Origin: Rhizoctonia solani | Lineage: Eukaryota; Basidiomycota; Agaricomycetes; Cantharellales; Ceratobasidiaceae | Assembly (NCBI RefSeq): GCF_016906535.1 | Contig: NC_057385.1 | Coordinates: 3,224,001 to 3,288,000 of the forward strand | Reading direction: 5' to 3' | Length of the DNA: 64,000 nt | Shown: in pieces, positions 1 to 9,947 of the stretch | How the letters are laid out: the number at the start of each line of letters is the position of its first letter | Numbering within the stretch: the first letter of the stretch is position 1 | Translations under genes and position numbers: made by a program | The notes under the pieces: model-generated | Database searches by the model: none | Seen by the model: only the letters and a program-made list of their open reading frames with translations | Told to the model about the DNA's origin: nothing

Positions 1-348
1 GCGCCTACCAACTCGAACTACCTCCAACCATGCGCATCCACAACGTATTCTATGTGGGACTCCTGTCAAAAGTTAAGAGGGATGACAAACGCGTTTTTGA
101 AAACCGCCCTCCACCAATCACCGTGGATGGGGAGGAAGAATACGAGGTCGAAGGGATCACGGACATGGAAGAAAGGGACGGGAAATGGTTCTTTAGGGTG
201 AAATGGAAGGGCTATGGATCAGAAGAACACTTGGGAACCAAGGGAAAACCTCAAGAATGCCGAAAAAATCCTAAAGAATTTTGAGAAAGAGATGAAGAAG
301 AAGGCCCTTGGCGCTGCCAAGGCCCTTAGAGGGGGGGCAGTGTCGTAG
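1..348 (+). pseudogene. C-terminal end of Ty3/gypsy Pol polyprotein with chromodomain (partial, frameshifted)
   Basis: The reading frame entering from the left edge encodes the end of a Ty3/gypsy integrase. The short motif HNVFYVGLL is the usual segment just before the C-terminal region, and it is followed by a chromodomain core (EVEGITDMEERDGKWFFRVKWKGYG). Chromodomains of this class tether the integration complex to chromatin. Around 225-230 the frame breaks: the +1 frame continues as a normal chromodomain end (TWEPRENLKNAEKILKNF) and runs to a TAG at 346-348, just inside the LTR. One extra A or two missing A's explains the break. The upstream part of the polyprotein lies outside the window. 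Confidence 0.85.
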
Positions 349-920
349 ACACAACTGATACCAGGGAATTTATTCCCATTTTCTCAATTTTAAACAAAGG
401 CAAACGGACAACATTTTCGATCACGTGACCTCGGCGCTTATATCATACGCTAAGCGCCGAGCCACGTCCCCCTTCGCGCTTACTCAGCACACGTAGCCAC
501 CTCCACCTATGACATCATCATGACATGTCAGTGACACGTATGCATGAGTAAGGCCGACTGCGGAGCGGGGTTCCTATTTGATACGGTATTGGATAATATG
601 TATTTGTAATTAGCTAGCTTGTAGAATATATAAGGAGGCCAACCAACCATGGTAACACCCAGGTCGATTACCTCTTGTCGCATCTCATCATTGTACGAGG
701 ACCTTAGGTCCAGTAACTACTTAGTTCACTAGTCCCACGTCGCCTTAAGCGACTTCTGCACTGTACTTAGTTAGCTTGTCATCACCCTTACAGGTCTTGA
801 CACCGTAGTATAGTTGGTTGTCGTCGTAGTAGCTTGCCCACCGCCTTACGCGGTTCTTTACTTAGTCACTCCCGGCCGCAAGCGCCCACCTCCTCGACGT
901 CCTTATAGACGTCTAGGACA
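341..920 (+). repeat. 3' LTR of the Ty3/gypsy element
   Basis: A 580 bp unit that starts right after a purine tract (G-rich, 329-340) and is bounded by short inverted ends: TGTCGTAGAC at 341-350 and GTCTAGGACA at 911-920 (9 of 10 complementary). It begins TG and ends CA as LTRs do. It contains a perfect hairpin (CTCGGCGCTTA / TAAGCGCCGAG, 430-440 and 451-461) and a TATA-like stretch near 626-634 (AATATATAAGG). The sequence immediately after 920 resumes the coding frame of a transposase, so 920/921 is an insertion junction. The duplicated target should be about 5 bp starting at 921, but the partner copy lies off the window. Confidence 0.8.
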
Positions 921-1589
921 TGTAGCACTAGTCCCAAGTACATATGTTAGCCGTGTCTTGTCTGCCTTGACCCCAGGTAAGGCTTGAGAAGCAAGGCCAG
1001 ACTTGGGACTCTGTGAAGGTAGGTGCGCTGTCTCATCAACATTGAAGACGCTGTCCTCAGGGTATTGAGAAAGCACCTCTTGGATTGTGCATTTGTGATT
1101 CTTGAGCTCTGCAATTGGTGCCGATGCAGCCTCACCATGGAAGGTGTACTGCTTGATCCTGAATCTATGCTTGAATCGAGTGAGCCACCCATCAGAGAAG
1201 CTGTGTACAAGGGCTGGGTCAATATCCATATCACAAGCAAGCCGCTGGCCCTTCTTGCAAATCAAATAGCCGTTAAGTCAAAGTCTGTCACGCTCTTTTT
1301 CACAAATCCACTCATAGAGCTTGAGCTCAAGTGCAGGCAAGACACCAGATTGATATTGGCTCAAGGTACTATTGCAAATATCTTTGCAAATGTACTGGCA
1401 AGTGGTGTCTTTGTTAGATACATGACGGAGAATGGTCTGGCGGCAAATTGTTGAGAAGCCCTGATTACAAAGGGAATAGACAATCTTGCCCATTGGGAGA
1501 GTTTCCTTGTTCTTGCGATAGAAAGCGGCAACTTGAAGCTGCTGCTGGAAGGTGAGGCTCTGGCGTAGGACGTGGCAATCTGCTGGCAT
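921..1589 (-). pseudogene. pogo-type (Tc1/mariner superfamily) transposase, N-terminal remnant
   Basis: Read on the minus strand, this is the first ~220 residues of a pogo/CENP-B-like transposase: an N-terminal helix-turn-helix region (LTFQQQLQVAAFYRKNK), a CENP-B-type second DNA-binding segment (FSDGWLTRFKHRF), then the start of the DDE domain (VFNVDETA, with the first catalytic Asp, and GVKADKTRLTYVLGT). An in-frame TGA at about 1276-1280 separates the two halves, and the protein is cut off within the DDE domain exactly where the gypsy LTR begins. The gene is therefore dead. I could not find its terminal inverted repeat on the N-terminal side. Confidence 0.85.
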
Positions 1590-2101
1590 GTTTCAGGAAA
1601 GATATCTGCAAGCCTGATTAAATTTCAGATGAATATATGCATATAACAACTCACAACTTTGGACAAAAAAGGGTGAAAATATGATGCAAAGTGCAAAACA
1701 AGTGTGCTAGTAAGGCTATAGAGTAAACTGCTTGATTCCAATGCAACGCATAGATGGGTTTATACACAGCAGGAGGTGTTATGGATATGACATTTCTTCT
1801 TTAATCTGTACTTATTTTATTAATTACACTAGTAATCTCACAGTAAATAAATGAGATAAAGATGCAAACTAAGGTTTTCAAGGTCCCTCTATCCAATAGT
1901 GACCTTTACAAAACCTACAAAGCTCAGGAATACCCTTAATATGCGATGCCTTTTGCATATATGCTGTTTTCTCACTCATTTAAATATATATAAATTCAGC
2001 TGAGTAGATAAACAGTAACAAGTAATATTTCTCTTGTTTGTAGTATTTATAATTCAAGATTCTATCTTGTGGCTACACACAGAAATATTCAGGGTCCCCC
2101 C
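1590..2101. other. AT-rich gene-free stretch
   Basis: No open frame resembling a protein and no clear repeat boundary. It is AT-rich and is probably the 5' flank of the dead pogo element plus older repeat debris. Confidence 0.5.
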
Positions 2102-2819
2102 TGTCGCATAGACAAGTGCTCCGGCGCTTAATCAGCCCTTAAGCGCCGACGCACTAAATGCGCCTTTTCTCCATCACCCGGGCATCCCACACTGCCGAAT
2201 CGCTTGCGCTTAGGTGCGCATGTTTGTGCGCTCCAGAACGCTGGGTCAAACTCCCAAAACGGACAACATTTGGCTGAGTTATGCCCCATTTACTGTAAGT
2301 ACCCAATGCAGAGGTATCCTACCTTTGGGACTGTTTACTCCAAGGATGAAACACTTAGCCTTGGGACATCTAAGGACCCACACAGGTAAATAATGCCTTG
2401 GGGCAAACATTGCCTTGGGGCAAATATTAGGATCTGTTGTTTGTTTACTATGTACCAAAGTATTGGCTCCCTCAAGTGTTTCAGTTGCCGCCTGTACCTC
2501 CTGTACCCCCTCTTGGTATCAATCATGTATATACTTGTTTGTGCGCCTTCTCAGGGTATAAAAGGACCCTGTGAAGACGCTTCTAATGCATTCATTTATC
2601 CACTCTTATATATTGACATATACACACAAGCCTTTAACAGCTTATCTGCGCATTTACTTTAGTGATTGACTCACTGTAAATAGCATAGGAGGTTATTTGG
2701 CGCACTAAGACCATAGGCCAGTCCCAACAGACACAGGGTAACCTATTAGTGTACTTACTGCGACCCTGTGCCCCTTGACTGTCACAGTTGTTGAGTTCAA
2801 CATTGAGTATAGTGCGACA
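2102..2819 (+). repeat. Solo-LTR-like unit (second LTR family)
   Basis: A 718 bp unit with TGTCGCA at 2102-2108 and TGCGACA at 2813-2819, the TG...CA inverted ends expected for an LTR. Near its left end it carries a perfect hairpin (CGGCGCTTAA / TTAAGCGCCG, 2122-2131 and 2139-2148), like the hairpin in the gypsy LTR at 341-920. A TATA box (GTATAAAAGG) lies near 2556. A 16-17 bp tandem duplication (TGCCTTGGGGCAAA) sits at about 2395-2427. The flanks show no matching 5 bp target duplication, so it may be one LTR of a rearranged element rather than a clean solo LTR. Confidence 0.6.
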
Positions 2820-4657
2820 ATACTGTAAGGATTGTTGTGATTGAGTGATAGTGTTTCAATCCACCATACCCCTTATATTGTAGATAGCTTTATCTACAAT
2901 ATCTCATAAATCCTAGATATATTTTAGGTAAACCCCATAAGTCTTAAGTCTTACTTAAGCATATATAAGTCCTATACTTATTAGGCAAATCCTATAAATC
3001 CTGTACATTAGTCAGGTAACCCTCTTACTTAAGGTACCATCCTAGAGACCTTAAGTATACATACCCTTAGTCACTTAGGTTTAAGTAACATTAGTCTAAG
3101 GTACTATACATAACCAACCACCTGCACTTCATAGTTGCTAGACTATTTGTTAGGAGTTGTTATTCCTGATAACCTAGCCTATATTGTGCATATTTTCTGT
3201 GCATATTTCTGATTCTTAATACTAGTTCTTAGTTATTCCCATATACATTTTGTATATAGTAATTCTTTCTTACTCCTGTACTTACACGACTCTTAACAGG
3301 AGGAGTAGAAGAGACACGTAACACATAAAGCTCAATTAGTAGTGCACAACAATAGTCATATGATTGAAACAATAGTCAAGCTACTGAGTGAGTAGTATTG
3401 GATACAATGAAATTTGTAAGAGAATTATAGTTATACATTAAATAATTTCCACACGCGCAATTGAACCACGTATGCTTATCTTGTATGGCTGTGCTACATG
3501 GAAACCGCTCCTTATGGCATAAGAATTGCTCAGGGTCAAAAGCCAAGAGTGGTGCATCAAGTGGTGGTGCATCAAGTGGAAGTCAACTGTACCGCGCTAA
3601 CTTCCCTTTTCTGCTGATAGCCTATGTTCAATGGGAACATAGTTCTCCACTTCCAGCTCATTGTGATAATTGCAGTGGCAGCTGCATAAAATGGCCCAAG
3701 ACAAACTAACATAGATCCAAGTCCTCCAGTATTTAAGTCCTTACTCAGAGGTGTTCTTTGCTTAAACCTGTTCTATAACAGCCAGGCAATACACCATCAA
3801 GGTCTACTACATATCAGCTATTCAGCCTGTTCTATGGCTATTCTATCTTGCTCAGTTATTGAGTCCCCAATTCTACCTATTTACAACCCAGGCTTAACTG
3901 GTGGTCAACCGCGGTAGGTCAACCCTGTGTTGGCACATGTATCAAAGTAGTACTCACAGAAAGCACATTAATCTCAGTAGGCTGAATAATTTCCGTACAC
4001 AAGCACAACATTTGCATGATGCACTAGAATTCCCAGTTGGTGTGTTATTTGATCTACTATCAGCTACTGTGTACTTATATGGAATTTTAGCTACAGGGGC
4101 AAATGCCAAGCAGTAGCCCAAGGTCATTCCGTTACTGCCTATCTCGCAAATGATCCTAATGAAGTTGTTGCGGACCTAAATGATGTGTGGTATACTCCCT
4201 ATCTGAAATCGTGATGAATACAGGTTTTCTTGGCTCTTTTTCCTCCGTCATTAGGTCACGTGATATACTCTTTTTTAAACACATTTATGTACCGCTACAT
4301 GCACACAACGGGAAAACCGCGGTCGGGGCATATCCCCGTAGACCATGGGAGGGAAAATATGAGAAGAACGAAACGGGTAGCGGAAGACACGAGTTGGAAG
4401 ACAGAGGGGGGAACTAAAGGTCACGTGATATAACTCTTACACCTCTCAACGCTGAAGCCAGTGAGTCGGCAACGACAAGAGGTGCCGGGTGTATTGACTC
4501 GAATAAGAGATTGGTAAGTTCTTCAAGTTCTAGTATTACTTAGTCTATTAGTAGCTGTATTCTAAGCATAATGCTATTAAGTACATGTACATTGTATGTG
4601 GCTTATGCACTTCTCCAGCTGAACTAGCCGGATTTACGTGATTTTAGGTCAGCATAT
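2820..4657. other. AT-rich repeat-like interval without recognisable genes
   Basis: 2870-3300 is very AT-rich and made of recurring words (CCTATA, CTTAAG, CCTTAG), like degraded retroelement leader sequence. Short open frames at 3461-3709 and 3901-4116 have no recognisable domain. A ~20 bp direct repeat, AGGTCACGTGATAT(A)ACTCTT, occurs at 4253-4272 and 4418-4439, which could be remnants of repeat ends. I see no supported gene here. Confidence 0.5.
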
Positions 4658-4659
4658 TA

Positions 4660-4852
4660 CAGTCGTGTCCCTCAGCTTGCAGCCTACTGATTGCAGGATT
4701 TCTCAGCAGCCACTCCACTAATCAACTTCGGATCTACCGGAAAATGTGCGCGTGAGGTGCCGGAGTCTGTTCCGGGGCCCCCAGAAGCAATCGGTGCATG
4801 TACGGACAATATATCTGGCAATCAGTAGGCTGCAAGCTGAGGGACACCACTG
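4660..4852. mobile_element. MITE with 35 bp terminal inverted repeats and TA target duplication (pogo-like)
   Basis: A 193 bp element. The arms at 4660-4694 and 4818-4852 are inverted copies of each other, 34 of 35 identical, and begin CAGTSGTGTCCCTCAGC. They are flanked by TA on both sides (4658-4659 and 4853-4854). A CAGT start plus TA duplication is the signature of Tc1/mariner-pogo elements. The 123 bp interior has no coding capacity, so it is a non-autonomous derivative needing a transposase in trans. Confidence 0.8.
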
Positions 4853-5339
4853 TACTACTAATCGTCTCTAAATCGTACATTCTGCTGCTCGATCAATTTT
4901 AAATGAGTGTTTGGGTCCATCAAACACTCATTCGTAATTAATCGAAATTGGCTAGGTGGTGGAACGCACAATCCAGAGGTGATTAGAGGTAATATGTGAG
5001 CCCAGATTGCTCCAAGTCAACTTACTCAGCTGAACGAACAGGTGAAACACATACCTAGGATATGTAGTGAGTTAAATTTCAACCGTCGTGGTTCTCATGG
5101 GTTGGCTTGCGAGCAGGGTCACCCATTAGGTGGCGTAGCCTGAAAGCCCACTGAGATATTTTTGATCTTGCACGAATTCCAACGAACAGACTACTGGTTT
5201 ACATGTCGTTGTAGGATTCAGACACCGTCAAGTTACTGGGGTCAAATCGGCGATGATCGACATGGCCTATCACGTGAGCGTGACCCTGGATGCGCGTCAA
5301 TCCAGCAGCGCTTACATCCAATTAACAACAACGACAATC

Positions 5340-7248
5340 ATGTCTGGTGACCCATACGACCAACCCGGAAGCAACTTTTCCTTTGTGATTCTCTCGCCGC
5401 AAGATATCTCCGAATGGATCGCAAGCTACGATGTGTCTATTTCCGTAGAGGAACTTGCCAAGCCAACACCGCAGACGGTAGAAATGGTGTATACGGTGTT
5501 GATCGAGCTGTACAAGAATATTTCGACCGAGGATCAGGAAAATACGAAGCTGAGGATGCTGGAGCACCAGGAGAACCAGGTCAGTATTGTAATTGATAGT
5601 GGATATGGCGAGTTGACGGTTACGCAGGAGCTATACGGCGATATATTCTACTTCCACATCCTATACCACCACCTGTTCGTCGCTCTTTTCTCCGTGGCTA
5701 CCTTCAACTAACGCCTTGGCTGGAACAGTACCCGAATGGCGGAAATAGCCAACGTATCGCTCACTTTCCAAGACCTCACCCGCCCCGAACCGCGCCGCAC
5801 AATCCGCATCATCTCTGGCCTGATCAACCTCGTCAAGTTTAGACAATCCCAAATGCCTGAAGTACCGATCTCAAGACGACCAGTGAACAGAGTTTTGAAA
5901 GACGGGAGCGGGCGAAATGGGAAAGGGCTCAGGCCGAGGGTCGGTTGAAGAGTACAAGTGAGTTGGAGGTTGCGTATTTTCTTCTGGCTTTGTCGCCTGT
6001 TGATCAAGGTGGATGTGTTGGTAGGGATGAGAGGGCCAGTGAGCAGCCCGAGGTGGACCAGCTGAGGGATAGGATACTGGAGGTCAAGAATGAGCTTCCT
6101 GGGTTGCAGAAGGGGTACCAGAAAGCAAATGAAGCTAGGACTGCATTGAAGAAGGAACAGCTTGCGTTGGTTCAGCGGGTGGTACGTCCCCCTCCCCCCT
6201 TTTTCTCCACCAACTTTTGCATTCGGCCTATTTCTTAATTATAACTTTAGCAAAAACTAAACGAAATGATTATTGCCAAATCCGAACGCAACGATGAATT
6301 GCGCGCGAGACTGGTCGACGACCCCGAGTTGTTCCAAAAGAATATCCGGGAAGCGACCGAGTCGCTGAACAATATTCGTCAGTTGGTCGCGACGGAGGAA
6401 GCCAAGTCGAGGGACCTAAAGACGAGATTGGATTGGCTGGGAAGTGTCGAGACTGTGAGTGGTTGGGTCGAATGTCGTGTCATTGAAGGTGTCGTATTGA
6501 TGAGAGGATAGGACGTGGCGCTTGCTACCGAGGTTAGCAAGACCGTTGTAGCCGAACGGGCCAGGTGGACAGAAGCGGACAAGGCGCTGCGAGAGATCGA
6601 GTTGGATTTGAACAAGCGGGTGATTGACATCGAGAAATGAGCACCAAACGAGACGTAGGTCCCTATCCCTTTACTTGCGCACTCCAAGGATTTCTCGTGC
6701 CCTTTATTTGTCGAGCTTGCTTCCTAACGAAATACACACTCTAGCATCTTTCTCGTCAACTGGAGCATACAACGGAGAAATACACTCGTGCCCAGCGACA
6801 TGGTGAAGAATCGCGGGTCCAGGCCGAGGCGACGGCCCAACAACTTCGAGAGGCCTATGACCAGGGACTGAAAGGTACTTGCCCTCATTCTTATTTAATT
6901 TCTTTATTCAATGGTCGCGGCCATCAGAACGAAGCGCGACGAGCGAAAAGGCAGAGGAAGTAAGGAGAATGGTTGCAGAGGTCGAAGCGCAGGTGGGTTT
7001 ACCACTAGCAAGTCAAAACACAAAAGCTAAACAGGTCAATAGATTATCGGATACGTTGCCGAAGAAGAAAGACTATTGAACGAAATGATCACCACGTACT
7101 CGACATTCCGTGACCGAACCGGTATGCTTACATTTACTCGCTGTCCTTACCTCATGTTTCCTTACCTAACGTTTTTTTTTCAGAACATTATATTGATAAC
7201 CTGACGAAACGACTGAGTCTGAGAACTGCTGGACAGCAGGCTTCCTAA
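5340..7248 (+). CDS. NUF2: Kinetochore protein Nuf2
   Basis: Subunit of the NDC80 complex, which links kinetochores to spindle microtubules. The N-terminal calponin-homology-type domain is recognisable (LSPQDISEWIASYDVSIS, LAKPTPQTVEMVYTVLI, then LTRPEPRRTIRIISGLIN). It is followed by a long coiled coil rich in E, K, R and Q, ending in HYIDNLTKRL before the stop at 7246-7248. The start chosen is the ATG at 5340 (MSGDPYDQPGSN), because the motif order then matches the family. Clear introns: 5580-5627, 5675-5728, 5958-6008, about 6181-6250, about 6454-6511, 6655-6744, plus three more before the end. Two places need one extra base: CC at 5865-5866 and AAA at 6635-6637. With those the coiled coil is continuous and splice phases agree. 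Convergent with the ING gene downstream. Confidence 0.88.
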
Positions 7249-7527
7249 ATTTATTGTGCCTCCGAGCTTTGTATTTGCGTTTTGGTAGGGGAGGGGGGTT
7301 TGTAGTTTTGTTGTTCCGTCTGGGTTCAAGATATACCATCTGCATTTTGATAATTATATTCTCACAGCAGGGGTACAAGGTCCCGAAAGAACGGAAGAAA
7401 ACAAGAGGGGAATGGAAGGATAGATATACAGCTCCGAATCAAAAGGAAACGAAAAGAATGACGGGGATCGCAGCCATAGTATACCAAAAAGACCGAAAGA
7501 AAGAACGAGGCAGTAAAGAGACAACGC

Positions 7528-9208
7528 TCATCGTCGTCGCCGTTTCTTGGCAACCGGGACCGTGGTAGTACCGGCCTTTTTACAATCGGCGCAGAACCAC
7601 TCTTCGTTTTCCTCTGGAACGACTTTGAGACCTACGCAGGGCAAATGGAACTGTTGGGAAAATAATGGATTAGCATATAGGATTCATAAAACGTAATTAG
7701 GGTTGGACTTGCCCATTCTCGCTCGCAGCCATCTGCATCGCATGCAATCATCTCTCCAAATGAGCCCTCGCCACAGAAACAGTATATCTCGTCCGTCGCA
7801 GTCTTCTTGCTGTTATTCTTGTTTCCGGGCGGTTTGCCGTTTACTGCCCCAGCCCCGGTGGATTTCCTGGGGGTTGGGGGAGGAACCTTGGGTGTTTTGT
7901 TTGACCCAGCAGTTTTGGCATTCGAGTTGTGATTAGATGTACTCCCAGAGATGGAGACACCACGCTGTCTGGACTCGTCCTTTCCCTTGGACTTGTTCCG
8001 GATGCGAATTGTGGTTGGCGTGCGGGTTATTTTCAACGGAGGGATGGTGCCTTGTTGATCGTCCTCTGGACCATCACCCTCTTCCTGGTGCTTGGCCTGT
8101 GTGCTGAGGCGACGAGGACGGAGTTTGATGGAGGGCGAGGAAACAAGCTGGATAGGTGCGGGTGATTCGACGGGAGGGGTCGGCGTGGGGGATGGGGGAG
8201 CGTGGACTTGTGCTGAGTAATGAGGGCGTTGAGGGCAGTGAGGTGGTTGTCGACCTATGCGCAGCCATCAGCCCAAATACATGAGTTTAACAGTTGAACG
8301 GAAACGCACAGAGTGGTATACTGCGTTTGCAATTCCTAGTTTCTCGGACGATGCACGAACAGCGTCCGAGGCAAGTGTGGCGATGAGAGTGAGCAATTTG
8401 CGAGTATCGTGTGGAAAGTTGTCCGATGATGGATTGTTGCACACCGAGCTCGAACCGGGCTGTTCGGTGTTGGCAGGCAACTTGGAGTCTATGATGTGGC
8501 GAGTGTCGGTGGGAAGAGGGTTCGTAGATCCGAGTGCTGGCGAGGTCGGTGTTGGATCTACAGCCGACGTGGGCACACTCGCTCCATTCTCGACCTCTGT
8601 TCGCCTGTCGCTCTCTACATGTCCATTCACTTGGCCGTTGGTGATTGGTCCGTGCGTTACCCCAGCGCCGTTGGTCAGGTTGGGTGGTGGGGTCGACACA
8701 GTAGGCGGCTCGACCACGGCCGAAACATGGGCAAGCAAGTCTAGCCCAGACGGCGCCCGCCGATGTCCTCTCGGCTTTGCACCCAGCGAGTCTCGCAGCG
8801 CAATGTACGCCCGTGTGGCAGGCAGGATACGGGCCGTGTTGTCTAGTTTGCAGTCCGAGTTAGCCAATGATCCGCTGATGCAAGTACACTCGTAGCTGGT
8901 ATACTCGTGGAGACGTACCCTGGGCAAGGTCGTCCAACTCTCGCATCAACGAGTAGGACCGGTGGATCGAGAGTGGCAGCTGTTCCACCACTGTCATCAT
9001 CTGTTAGCACCCCTCGTCTTCATCGCTCAGAACAGTTCCCCCTCGACTCACACTCGTAGTAGTCCTGGGCAAACGCAGTCCATTCCGCCGCCGCGGGGTC
9101 TTCAGTTGGCGTGCTCGATCCGTCTTGTTCCACCACTATGTCCATCGCTGCGCTCTCGAGGCCGGTCAAGGGCTTGGGTGCGTCGCGCTTGCGTTTCATC
9201 ATGGTCAA
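7528..9208 (-). CDS. ING-family PHD-finger protein (Yng/Pho23 type)
   Basis: Histone-mark reader subunit of a histone acetyltransferase or deacetylase complex (NuA4, NuA3 or Rpd3L in yeast). The N-terminal ING helix region is visible after splicing of a short first intron: FAQDYYE joined to LVEQLPLSIHRSYSLMREL. A long Ser/Thr/Pro-rich linker and basic patches follow. The C-terminal PHD finger has the ING pattern, YCFCGEGSFGEMIACD, then CEREW, FHLPCVGL and WFCADC, which binds H3K4me3 in known members. The last residues are a basic tail (AKKRRRR), reminiscent of the ING polybasic region. At roughly 450-490 aa it is longer than animal INGs but normal for fungi. Which of Yng1, Yng2 or Pho23 it corresponds to cannot be settled by eye. 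A CACGTG box lies ~60 bp upstream of the start. Confidence 0.85.
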
Positions 9209-9737
9209 CGGAATGAGTCTACAAGGTGCTACCGACCCTCAAGGGAAGGAGACAATCGTGAGGGTATAGCACGTGATGCTTCTAGACCCCCATGGACCAC
9301 TTCCTTGGACGCATTTATGACTCGATGGTTGAGTTGCAGTATGAGGATAGAGCTCTTGAGAGAGGGAGTATTGATCTCGATAGAGGCATTTTATTCAGAG
9401 CTTCCCTTTCCGTCCAGTTTACACCACTTTTGAAATAAATGTGTACCATCGGAGAGGAAATTTTCCAATGGGCTCAGGTCCATCAATCTCATTCAACTAA
9501 AAGCGCCCAGTGACCGTTTGCATATAACGAGCACTTGTGGTCCCGAAGGGTTATCTATCCATTTACCTATGATATTCTGCAAACTTACAGTTTTGTATGC
9601 GTTAGCGTAGCGGCATTATGGGTAACGATAGGCGTAAATATAGTTCGGCGCTTTATAAGAATGAAAAGTTTCAGCCCTCTTCAAGTCATACTACCTCAGT
9701 ATGTTATCCCAATACACTGTCGAGTTTCTCTCTGATC

Positions 9738-9947
9738 ATGTTGGCTACTCTTGGAATATTACAACTAACACTTGGTGCTGCAGCACCTTCTAGGTATCAC
9801 TATGCTGACCCCTATGACTTGTGTCCGTCATCCGATCCGCTCCCCCTGTCTCTCCGGCGTATAAACCGTCTCAGCACCTCTGCCTCGCTCAACGTCCCCC
9901 AAGCTACTACTAACACTCTCGTTAGCACAGTATACAATCAGGTATGA
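9738..9947 (+). CDS. Short hypothetical frame with signal-like start (doubtful)
   Basis: About 69 residues beginning with a hydrophobic stretch ending in an AAAPS-like cleavage context, then a Ser/Leu-rich segment. A plausible donor (CAG|GTATGA) sits at the end of the frame, so this could be the first exon of a gene whose remainder is degraded between 10.0 and 10.9 kb. No domain recognised. It could equally be chance. Confidence 0.2.
   Translation: MLATLGILQLTLGAAAPSRYHYADPYDLCPSSDPLPLSLRRINRLSTSASLNVPQATTNTLVSTVYNQV

Noticed and set aside
3461..3709. Cys-containing frame beginning MNHVCLSCMAVLHG
   Set aside because: Single isolated frame in AT-rich repeat debris, no recognisable zinc finger spacing and no neighbouring exons.
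5865..5870. Very short (44 nt) intron in NUF2 to repair the frame
   Set aside because: It would delete the conserved KFR after LINLV; one missing C in a local CC run explains the break without losing conserved residues.
8257..8895. 212-codon plus-strand frame
   Set aside because: It is antisense to the Ser/Pro-rich linker of the ING protein and shows no domain; the minus-strand frame joins the ING and PHD blocks.
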